Shown here piece after piece: positions 41,001 through 53,000 of a DNA stretch of 64,000 nt. Every line of letters begins with the position of its first letter. Position 1 is the stretch's first letter. Made by a program: the position numbers and the translations under genes. The stretch is from NCBI RefSeq assembly GCF_020085105.1, contig NC_058052.1, positions 13,706,733 through 13,770,732 on the forward strand. Direction: 5' to 3'. The notes beneath the pieces are model-generated. The model had not been told where the DNA came from. It saw only the letters and a list, made by a program, of their open reading frames with translations, and ran no database searches. Origin of the DNA: Siniperca chuatsi. Lineage: Eukaryota > Chordata > Actinopteri > Centrarchiformes > Sinipercidae.

Positions 41001-44000
41001 GTAGGTACATACAGTACTTTTTGGTACTGTATGCACAACATTTTCTATTTTTCCAAATGACTGATCAAACTTCACCAAGTATTTGACAATACACCTGAAA
41101 CCATGCCACTAAGTCCTACACACCGGACCTTAAAGTTGAAGGCTGCCTATTGTAAACCCAGTGAAAATTTCTTTTTATTATTTTTTTATGCCATAAAATG
41201 TTTGTGCAGCAAAAAACATAAGACCTAGAAACACCAAAATTCACAGGTGAATTCCACCCACTACTCAGACACATATAATGACAGTGACCTCAAGGTGAAG
41301 CTGTAATAATCAAGTTTACATTTTTGTAATTATTTCAAAAATGGCTTGGCCTAGAGTCAAATTTCTTTCATCACTTCTCTCAAGTCATCAATGTTTTTTT
41401 CTTAAAGTCCTATTTTCAGCATCTCTTCAGAAAAGGCAATCATCCCAATACTTAATCAGGATCATCTATAGACTTCACTGATCTTAAGTTGTTCAGTTAT
41501 ACAAGCCAGTTAGTTTTTATCAAAAGAGCTACAAATGTAGTCATGTGAAAAACGACTGAAGGTCATAAGCTAAACCTCAACAGAACATCATCATATAGTG
41601 ATGACCATGATGAGTTATTTTAAAGAAAATCAGGAGTTTTACTTGTCATTTAAATAAGAAACAAGCATCCAAATGCTCGCTATCTGTTTGGAGCCCGATC
41701 ATTGCCGTCTATATTTAGTATTATTATTATTTGGTCAATGAATCGCATTTTCGAGGGCCGAACAGTGCTCGGAGCTACGCTGCAGCACCTGCCCCTGGCC
41801 CCCACCCACCAACAGAAGCAGAGCTATGCTACAGCCCCTGCCCCTGTCCTCCCCACCGACAGCAGCGGAGCTACAGTGCAGCACCTACCCCTGGAAATAA
41901 CAGGAATTGAGTTGTGGTGTGAGGAGACCCAGCGGAGTCGTATCTCGCACTGCATATTTCTAACTCCACACTATATTTTACAGAGAGACAGATCCCCACC
42001 CACCGCAGCAGAGCTACGCTGCAGCACCTGCCCCTGGCTCCCCTTCCCACCCACAGCAGCGAAGCTCCGCTGCAGCACCTGCCCCTGGCTCCCCTTCCCA
42101 CCCACAGCAGCGTAGCTACGCTGCAGCACCTGCCCCTGTGTTCTTTGAATTCATCATTATAAAATATATTATAATATTATCATGCTTCTCCTGGCATCTC
42201 CCTCCTAGATAGAGAGAAGAAGTCTGTTTTACACTGATGACCTTGTTCATTATGATTGGAGTAAGAGACTCCGGGTGTGCTCAGGTGTACTCAGGTGAAG
42301 AATGATCATTCTGCCAGTTCAGCAAGTTCAGAGCTGATTGACCTGGCATACCTTTTAGAATAAGCCGTTTTTATGTATTTATTCGCCATGTTGCATCTCC
42401 ATGTTTCTATAGTAGCCCAGAATGGACAAACCAAACACTGACTCTAGATAGGGCCATTCGTGTTCGCGGCCACCATAGTTTCGACTATATACTTGGAAGG
42501 GGAGGGTGATGCGAACGCTATTCAAATGGATGCATACTGCAATTTCACCACTAGATGCCACTAAGTCCTACACACTGGACCTTTAAGTTGAAGGTTGCCT
42601 ATTGTGTTTCCAGGAAAATTTCTTTTTATTATTATTTTTTTCTGCCAAAAAGTGTTTGTGCAGCAAAAAAACATAAGACCTAGAAACACCAAAATTGGCA
42701 GGTGGATTGCAAATTCCACCCCCTACTCATGTACATATAATGACATTCATCAACCTCAACGTGACGCTGTAATAATCAAGTTTACATTTTTGCAATTATT
42801 TAAAAAACGGCTTGGCCTAAAGTCAAATTTCTTTAATCTCTCATGTCATCAGTATCTGGTCTTCTGCTCTAAAAAATGTTTTTCTCAATTTTCTCAAAGT
42901 CCTTTTTTGAACATCTCTTCAGAAACCGCTAGGCCAATCATCCCAATACTTAATCAGGATCATCTACAGACTTCACTGATCTTAAGTTGTTAAAGAAATT
43001 TCAATACAAGTTCAGTTATACAAGCCAGTCAGTTTAACAATAAGACATTAATGGATCTCAGTGATAGTTTTGACACTGAAGAGGTTGTAAATGTTTATTC
43101 ATCATACATGATGTACCATAAACTACAATTATGAGCCTGTGACTGTCCAAGAGACCAGGAACTGAAAAAGATTAGAAAATATAATGACTTAATAACAGGA
43201 ATTGAGTTGTGGTGTGAGGAGACCCAGTGGAGTCGTATCTCGCACTGCATATTTATAATATCCCCACCCACAGCAGTGGAGCTATGCTGCAGCACCTGCC
43301 CCTGGCCCCCTCTCCACCCACAGCAGCAGAGCTACGCTGCAGCACCTGCCCCAGGCCCCCTCCCCACCCACAGCTTCGGAGCTGCGTTGCAGCACCTGCC
43401 CCTGTGTTCTTTGAATGATAATATTATCATTGTACTGGTGTGGTATAAAGGAGATATTTGCTGTTAGATCACTTAAACCTTACCACTTAAACCGGGTAAA
43501 TCACACATTTGGTTAAAATTAGATCAAAGCCTGGGCATAACTGATAGAGACCTATATTTCTGTGCTATTTATATACCCCCAGTAGATTCTCCTTATTTTG
43601 AAGAAGATATTTTTTAAACTCTCCACTCAGAAATCACCTATTTCCAGGCCCAGGGAAACATGCTTCTGAGTGGTGATATGAATGGATGAACAGGAATCAA
43701 ACATGATGTCATCGACTGACAGGGCAACAACCATGTGTTTGGTCAGTCTCCCCTGTTTACCACACCAACCATCACCCATCGGAACAACCTTGACTCTGAA
43801 ATAAACCAAAGTGGCAGGGAGGTAGTGCATCTCTCTCTTAAAATTGGAGACCAACCAACTGAATTCTTCACCTAGAGAAGAGGTATTCGTCAGGGCTTCA
43901 ATTTAAGTCCTACTTTATTTAATGTGTATATACATGAACTTGCTGTACAGTTGGATCAATGTGCTGCTCCTGGCCTCTCACTCCTATAGAGAGAAGTCTG

Positions 44001-47000
44001 TTTTACGCTGATGACCTTGTTCATTAATGGTTAGGCCTGCATGCTGCAGCAACGCTAGTAATAAACACGTTCTATATAAAAATAAACCAATAGTATATTC
44101 TTAAATTTATGAATTGTAAGTAAAACAATAAGGTACATTCAATACAAACGTAAACTAAGAGTAAGCTGTAATATTTTATTAATAGAAAAAGTTTTAATTA
44201 GCATCTGGTTCAATAAGTATTTGCAGTAAGTAACACTGAAAATGTTCAAAATGCTCTCTTGCAATGTTGAGAAAACTTAAAAACAAAGTGTTGTGAATTC
44301 CCTCTGTGCTACTGAGGAACATTGCTCCTAGAGGGCTTAGAGACAATTTACCTCTTACATAACCCACCTGATTGGAGTAAGAGACTCCGGGTGTGCTCAG
44401 GTGTACTCCAGTGAATCAGAATCAGAAATACTTTATTGATCCCCGAGGGGAAACTCTTTTGTTACAGCTGCTTAATCACGTCAGTGCACACAGGAAAATA
44501 AGTTCTAATCACTCTTCCAGTTCAGCTAGTTCAGAGCAGACAGACCTGGCATTCAGGTGTCTCCAGTCCTGTCTCCCTCATGTGTTACTGACAATGTCAG
44601 TTTCCTTCTTGACAGTTTGTTTGAATTATGTCTGTGTTCTACCTCATTTATGGATAGCTTGATTTACTGTATTGATTGTTTTATGCATTTGTTTCATTGA
44701 GTATACTGCAGAAAACCACGAGTTGAATAGAAGCAATAAATGAACAACTGTATTGCATTTCCCTGTCAAGAGCTCTGGCTCTTAAGTGGCCAACTATTCC
44801 TATACCAGCACATGCATTAGAGAAAATCTATAATATAGACGTATACATGCTAAAGGGAAGACGTGCAACACCAGCTGCTGTCAGTGAGGAGCCTGCAACT
44901 TCAGCACTCTACTGGCCTTGTGATGGCACCTGTGTGAGCTAATATGAATTAATTGCAGTTGCAAATGTCTTCTGAAAATGTATTTTGTACTTGTCTTCAA
45001 TGTTGAAATAAACATGGTTCAGTAAGGTGGAAAAAGAGAGAGAGAAAATCTACTTCACTAAGCAACAAAAAACCTAGTTACTCAATCCTTGGCCCGTGGC
45101 CTAATTGTTTACCAGATTTCATCAAAATCTCTCTTTCGAGGTTTTTAGATATCTCACAAGTAAACAAATGTGACGGAGTATGTCTTTGGCTGAGGATAGT
45201 ATGAATATGAATTGTGGGACAGATCTGACTTAGCCTTGATTTATAATAATCTCATCCTGAAAACTGGGAACCAAAACATCTGTGCTGGTTTCACGTTGAT
45301 GTCCTGTGTTAAACCCTGAATTCCATGCGAGATACAGGCCTACTGCCTCATCCTTGGTGATCTTCTGACAGGATCAGGAAAGGGGGCCAGGTGCAGTGGA
45401 GGACAAGACAGCACATCTCTCTCGTAGAGCCTGTGGTGACCTGGAGTATCCCTCTGTCAATGACTCCATGAGGGCCATTGCATATGCTGGGGAAAGGACA
45501 TTTTTATGTATATAACACACTTCACCATCACAGCAACCTCTCAGCTGCCATTATGGTTGAAATGCAGGGCTGCCAAGAGAAGCCTGTAGAAAAAGCAGAT
45601 TATGCAGTTCACAAGATGTATATACCGTAAAGCTTAAATCAATAGCCCAGGCTTTTATTTGCTTCAGTCACTGAACTCAACCGGCCTATATTTGGGACAG
45701 GCATCTATATGAAATAGGCCTTTAATTCCTTTTGCACAAAACTCTTGCTCAGCAAAGATAGGAAATACGGCAAATAATTGAGGAATGGAAACATATTCAG
45801 ACTTTATGACTGCTTCTTTTTTTTACCATGCCAGTAAATCTGAATGAATTATACTTTGGTGCTCATGGTTTCTGTAAAATGAACTGAACTATTGAATTGT
45901 GGAGAATCTAACTGATCTAACGATCATGTCATATTGACAAAAGTTTTTTTGTCAAAACAAAACATTTATATTTGTATGTGCGGTCTAAGCAGCTTAGAAC
46001 TAGCTCAAGCCGACGAACCATTGGGCTTTAAGAGGTTTTATATATCCAAAGAACTTAAAAACCAGACCCGGCATCTAACTGAGACCTGTGTTTATTTATG
46101 AAAACGTGTAGCCACACTCGGCCAGTAAAAGGGACTCTGCATTTAATTAAAAGGTTTTAAGGTATGGGAATAAACCCAGAAGTAGAGGCAACAAATATTG
46201 AAATTTTGTAAAGCCTAATTTTTCTTGTATTGGGTAGAGCATTGAGGCAACACTTCCACCCTGTGAGTTAAAAGTGCCATTAGCATTACAATAATACAAA
46301 TACAAAAAAATACAATACATACTTAGTTCCAGTTTATTAGGTATGCCAAGCTAAAACTAATGCAGTCCAATACAACAGCCCTGCAATAAATTCTATCTTC
46401 ATGAGAGTTGTTTTGTTTTTGTTTTTCATTTTTATGTCTATAACGCCTTGTTAATGTGTTTTTACTCTTTATCTTTATAATGGCTGAAACAGCAGACTTA
46501 AAACAAATTCATACATTATAGAGCTGAAGAATTGAACACATTTTAAAAAACATAATTTTTACTCAGACTTACCTGTGATTTACTTCAGCACAATTTGTTG
46601 GTGTGTTGCATCTCCTTTATAAAATAACAATGCAAGAAATTCTTGGCACAATCTCAGACATTTACCACCACAATATTTTATGGCTGGAGTGCACTGGAAC
46701 CAAAATGAAGTAAGCACCAACCAGCACCACCGAAGATTGGACCACTATTCATTTTCAGCCACATACTGTAGAAGGTATGTTGTACCTGGTTCCAGCGTGC
46801 AGTATTTATGGATGTTCTGAGCATGGTTTACAATCACATCTGGCTCTGCATTAGAGTGGAAGCTGCAGTCCAGTACAGGTGGTTAATAATAGCTGGCCTC
46901 CACAGCTTTAGGTCCTCCCTCTCCTTTGCAGCAGTATCCAAATTTTCCAAGTTTCAGAACAGAAACAAAATCTTAAAAAAAAAAAATAATAATAAACATG

Positions 47001-50000
47001 TTTTAAAAAAGTAATTATAACAGTCAACCTAAACAAAACTACCAACAACACTGCCATAAAATTTACCTGTACAAAGCTTACAATGCTTTTGCTGATTTTC
47101 AGTCTGAGATGTGTTCATAGTCATAGTGTTGGGTTGTACTGAACTGTGTAGCACAGATGGTGGTTGAGGACCCAGTGGACCAGAGTATTGCAACTATTGT
47201 ATTGGGTGTAGGTGCATCTGATCTGTCCCTTCGTTACTTGTAGTATCTACCAAAACTTGAAAAAACACCAATATTACACCACATGAAAATAAGTTATAAA
47301 TGTATTAGCTGTGCAAACAAAGTCACCGAGCTGTAACTAGACTTCAGGGTTTTAGTGTTAGCAAACTGAGGTTACCTATTATGCCTTCTCATGTGGAAGT
47401 TAATGTGTTAGAAAACAAGCTCACGTTTTCCACTGGTGGGAGTCACGTTACCAGCCACCTGCTGACCGTGGACCTGATGAGGCAGCTGTGTGTAACGGAG
47501 TAACCACAGCAGCTGTCAGTCTCACGCAGTCCTGGCTTCAGTATCCCATCCTGAACTCCATATCACCAGGAACATATGCTTCACCATGCTAAATTGCGAA
47601 GCTTTTGAATTTTCATGGAAAGCCATAATGGATTATTCGCCATGACGCTTGAAAACTTTTTTGTTGTCTGATATGGGTCTTGGGCTTAGGGTGTGGCAAG
47701 GGGGCTCGATAGCACCCCTACAAAATTTCAACAAAGTAGCCCTCACGGTACTTTTCACCAAGATGTATGAAATTTGGTAGGCACACGTACCATCCCAAGA
47801 CTTAAAAAAGCATCTCTCGGTGCCATGACCTAAACCCAAAAGGAAGTCGGCCATATTGAATTTAGTGTGAAATTTGAATGAAATTCAAACATGCCAAACT
47901 TAAACTGAACTCCTCTTAGGAGGTTAACGTGAGCCACCTCAAATCTGGTCAGAGTATATAAAACACCTTCACGGTGTTAAATTGCGAAGATTTTGAGTTT
48001 GACAGGAAGTTCTTGTAACTTGAGCGTACAGTTTCCAATCTGTACCAGATGTCACATGCTTCAGAAGAGTCCAGGCCTGAGGACATCTGCATGCCAATAC
48101 TTACTCATAGTCAAAGCGCCACCTGCAGACAACTGGAAGTCAGCCTTATGTGACAAACATCATCCCATTTACATGAAACTTGATATACAGGAACATGATG
48201 TACAATTAGTGCGTGCTGTCGAGCGCCACATAGTGGACACAGGAAGTGACATTTAAGTCCTTCGTGCAATGTTGAATATTCATGAAAATTCAGAGGCATG
48301 TCAACCGACCTCAAGTAACGGCATCGCGGCTACAGCTCACCCCGACATGCATGAAGGTGCGAGGGCCCGCTCATCGCTGCTCGCATCTTTAATGAAGTGT
48401 GTGTTTGTGGTTGTGTGTACGTGACTGCATGTGTTTGTGGATTTGCTTTTCCAGCACCCTTACCAGAAACATACGTCACAGAAGAGGAGAGAAAGTCACA
48501 ATTAATGTGCCAAGTAAGTGTGAATGAAATGAAAGGTATGAACAGTATTATAAACTAGTTATTGTAATTTTTTTCAAAAAATATCAGTTTTTTCAATTAA
48601 AATGTGATTTGTTATTCTTTTAAATACATTTGGCCAATCAATATTCTTTATCAGTTGTTGTATATGTGGGCAGACTCTAGTATATAATGTGCAGACTACT
48701 GCCTTGGTAAATGCAGTTAAAGTCCAACTGATTAAATTGCATGTTATTGGTCTGCTATAGCATACATATCTGCCATGTAAAACACTTCTAACGTCTGTTT
48801 GCAGGCTAGATAGCTAATTAGCTGCTCAGGTGCAGCACATTAAACAGCATGTAAACTAGCTGCAAATGTCACTTGGGTCTGGTTAGATGTTGGTGTGGTC
48901 CTTACTCTTCATTATCTAACAACACGCTGTCTGACCATGACATGTAGGCTACAGCGCAAGTTTGTTCACTTTGTCTCTCGTTCACTACGGTGTAACACCG
49001 GCACTCAAGCAGCCTGCCAGCTTCTGTCAAACACAGCCACCAACATGCCCCTCCAGCCAGCTGAGAGGAAAAGGAACATTTCTGATATTTCCCCAAAGAC
49101 CCTTTTTCTTCCTTTTCAATAATAAAAAACAATAAACATTACATTTATAAAACACATTGAGATTATTTTTGACCACAAAAAGGGAAGACTAAATGTGAAT
49201 TGATTTGGACTTTAAAGGTTTTGATACATTTGATTTTCCTCAGACTGCATGGAAAAAATAAATAATTATGACTATATTCTTTGTCGTGTTTCAGTCTTCA
49301 GAGACAAGTGCACTCCATCGCCATTTGTGGAGGAGTTTCCTGAGGATGACGGTGAAGCAGCGAGGGCGGCTCTGCCTGATCATATCTATATGGACGCCAT
49401 GGGCTTTGGCATGGGCAACTGCTGTCTGCAGGTACTGAATGAGCTGACTGAGCCGTGTGACATCTCAGAGACTTTGCTGCCTTGAACAATCCATTTGTTT
49501 TCAAACACTGATGTAATAATGATGGCGTAACCCTGACTATTTTGAGTTTTGTGTGACTGCAACTTTACAATCCCAGTAAGTGATTTATAAATGTACTTCA
49601 GCCTCTTTTTTTATGATGCTTTTGCAGGTGACATTCCAAGCTTGTAGCATTGATGAGGCAAGGTACCTTTATGACCAGCTAGCAACATTCTGCCCGATAG
49701 TGGTGAGTAGATAAATAAAGCATGACCTTCCTGTCATATATTATGATTATTTACCTGACCTCTTCTAAAGCTGGACTATTATATAACTAATTATCTATTA
49801 ACGGAATCAAATATTTTGAATGGAGCGATGCAGAGTTTAGTCCAGTAATGTGCAAAACAAACTGTCACAATATTTTTCTATAATCTAAATAAATAGTGCA
49901 TTAGAGATACAAGAGATTATATGGCTTTGTTTTTTTGTTCCCACTACACGCTACTAAATGCTGTTTTGGCTCTTTACAGATGGCGTTGAGTGCGGCCTCA

Positions 50001-53000
50001 CCCTTCTACAGAGGCTTTGTGTCAGATAATGATTGTCGCTGGGGAGTTATTTCTGCCTCGGTGGATGACAGGACACAGGAGGAACGCGGTCTCAAGGTGA
50101 GCAGGTGGACAACCTGAACAATCAGACCCTCAGGGTGTAAAAAATCGGTTTTAGTCAAAAGGGCTTTTTGGGAGGGTTCATTAATTAGTTTTACCTCTTA
50201 TATTATTTCTAACACTTAAAGTCATTGAGTGATTGAGTCTGAATTTCAGCACTCATTTCTCCCACCACCAAGTGTCAGTGTCGCCACCAATGGACCAAAA
50301 TTGTATCACCAACAAAACTAAACTTCTGTAGTGACATCTGAATCTCTTTTTAACAACCATGCAATCTAATTTTACTTGGTTCCTCTTAAAACTTTTCTCA
50401 AGCAAAAGGCAAAAGCACTACCTAGATCTCACAGTAAAATGTTTATGCTTTAGGTTTGTATTTTGAGTATAATGTATGAATATTACTACTTCCTTTGCAG
50501 CCACTGAAAAACAACAAATACAGAATCTTCAAGTCAAGATATGATTCAATTGACAGCTACCTGTCTAGCTGTGGTGAGAAGTACAACGACATTGATTTGA
50601 CGATAGACGAGGAGATCTACAAGCAGCTGCTCGATGCAGGTACCGTCATTTTGAAAACGCAGAAACTGATATGTCTAAAATACAAATACAATATATTAGC
50701 CATGAAATAGAATATGGAAAATAAATGAAAAATATTCAACTAATCCACTAATAGATGATTGTACAGTAAAGAATAATCAGCTTTCTGTGTTAGGAATTGA
50801 CAAGCTGCTGGCCCAACACATAGCACATCTCTTCATCCGAGATCCACTCTCCGTCTTTGAGGAGAAAATTCACTTAGATGATGAAAATGAGTCTGATCAC
50901 TTTGAGGTGAGGTTTTCTGTATTCCTTAAGCACTTTCCTAGAAGAAAGCCAACCATGTGTAAAAGCACAATACAGGCTCGTATTTATTCAAACTTGTCTT
51001 TGTGCAGAACCTGCAGTCGACCAACTGGCAGACGATGAGGTTTAAACCTCCACCTCCAAACTCCGATATTGGCTGGAGAGTTGAGTTTCGCCCCATGGAG
51101 GTAATAACCAACTGCACCATCACTTAACTTTTAGTTGTAATCTGAGTGTATATTTGATGACATGGCCTATCAAATACAGAAAAGACGGAGAGTGAGTTAA
51201 GTTTTATTTTTGTTTTTATTTTTCAGGTACAGCTAACTGACTTTGAAAACGCTGCATACGTGGTCTTTGTCGTCCTGCTCACCAGAGTGATCTTGTCCTA
51301 TAAACTGGACTTTCTGATCCCTTTGTCAAAGGTAAAAACAGCTACACAGCTCTAGGCTTTTATAAAATGTTACGAGACATTTAATTAATGAAGTAGGACA
51401 TTTGGGTCCTAATGATCTACTTTGTACACAGTGCTCTGATACAGTAAACTCTGGTCTTTCATTAGGTTGATGAAAACATGAAGGTCGCACAGAAGAGAAA
51501 CGCTGTCCAGGAGGGTATGTTTTACTTCCGAAAGGACATCTTCAAAGGTGGGTAAAACAAAAAGTGCAACTTTAGTTTGACGCTTACGGTGAATGCCTCA
51601 GATTAGAAGAGTAGCTGATACATTTGTATTGTCCACCAATAGGCTGCAACCCAGGCCTTGATGGCACTGCTTCTGCTCAGAACGGCCTGGAGACTGATGG
51701 TGCTAATGAGGACTACGCGCTGATGAGCATTGACACAATCATCAATGGAAAGGTGATTATTGTCTTACACTTTTTAGCCATGCTAGCACTGTGGCTCAAT
51801 GGATGGCAATGTCGATCAGTCGGTCGGTCCACCACTTTGGTCCAGACTGCAATATCTCAACAACTATTGGATAGATTGCTGTGAAATTTTGTACATATGT
51901 TCATGGTGCCTGGAGGATGAATCTTACTAACTTTGGTGATCCCCTAACTTTTCTTCTAGTGCCACCAGCAGGTTGACATTTGTGGTTTTGAGTGAACTGT
52001 CTTGACAACTATTGGATGGATTGCCATGAAATTTGGTTCAGACATTCACATTCCCCTCAGTATTAATTGTAATATCTTTGGTGATCCCTTAACTTTTTAT
52101 GTAGCTGTATTTTGTGTTCAGGGCTAATTAGTAAATGTTAGCATTCGAACACACTAAACTAAGATGATAAACATTATACCTGCTAAACATTGTTAGCATT
52201 TTCATTGTGAGCATGTTGCCATGTTGGGTTTGCCGCATTCACATTATATCGTTGAGACCATATTTACGAGTAACCGACTAAAAAAAACTGTTCACATCAG
52301 AGTTGTAATTCTGAGTCAGAGATATCGTAACGATATGTCCACTTGGTGAAAAGAACTACAGAAGTGTAAAAAAAACTGTTGGCAAATGGCTGCAAAGCAA
52401 CCACTGCTGGCAATTACTCTAAATAAAATCCAATATTAACACTGATACAGTTGATTCAGTTAAAAGGAGCCTATACACTGTTTTATTTATCTGTTTTCAC
52501 TTGTTAACGCACCGATACAGATATGTAAAATAACAAAAGTACCTAATTTAGGCTATTTAAATGATGTGACTACAAGGCTAGCAGTGTTTGTAACCTTCTT
52601 GGAATAAGGTTGAACACTCAGACTTGGAATAATGGGAGGTTTTCCTGTAATTCCCATTCTGCTGACGTTGCCTGAATGCCTTTTAAGTATTGAGCTGAAA
52701 TCTCATCTGTGTCTTTAGTTCGGCCATCTAATAATTACTGCTGTTTTCTTCTTTTTTTATTACCAGGAGGGAGTATTTCAAGGGCTGATCCCGATCCTTA
52801 ACTGCTATTTGGAAAACATGGAAGTTGATGTGGACACCAGGTGCACCATTTTGAATTATCTGAAGCTCATCAAGAAACGTGCCTCAGGTAAATTTGCATT
52901 GAGGGACAAAACTTAATGTTCTCATAAGTCAAAAGCAGATTTTCTCTTTATGCAACCTCAACTCTAAGCGTAACTCTTTATTTTGCTGATCTGAAACAGG

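Larger units (their letters stand above)
40428..43040 (+). repeat. three-copy tandem module of interspersed-repeat sequence
   Basis: Related blocks start at about 40455, 41180 and 42600. Each carries CCACCCACTACTCA or CCACCCCCTACTCATG, ATATAATGACA, CTCAAGGTG, AATAATCAAGTTTACATTTT, GGCTTGGCCT and ACTGATCTTAAGTTGTT. The second and third blocks also share CCTAGAAACACCAAAATT and a preceding ACCTTAAAGTTGAAGG, and are about 1450 bp apart. The first begins with GAGGGCCCGAGCAC, a known fish repeat end. The amplification is local to gclc intron 3. Confidence 0.65.

Noticed and set aside
41702-42115. 137-codon plus-strand ORF with repeated [16 protein letters not shown]-like units
   Set aside because: It is the translation of the GC-rich minisatellite. 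The array is open in several frames and has no start context, splice sites or homology.
44551-44556. TTCAGGT as a possible donor of the missing gclc exon
   Set aside because: The upstream codons do not encode HPRF or anything like the expected segment, and the surroundings belong to a retroposon tail and repeat.
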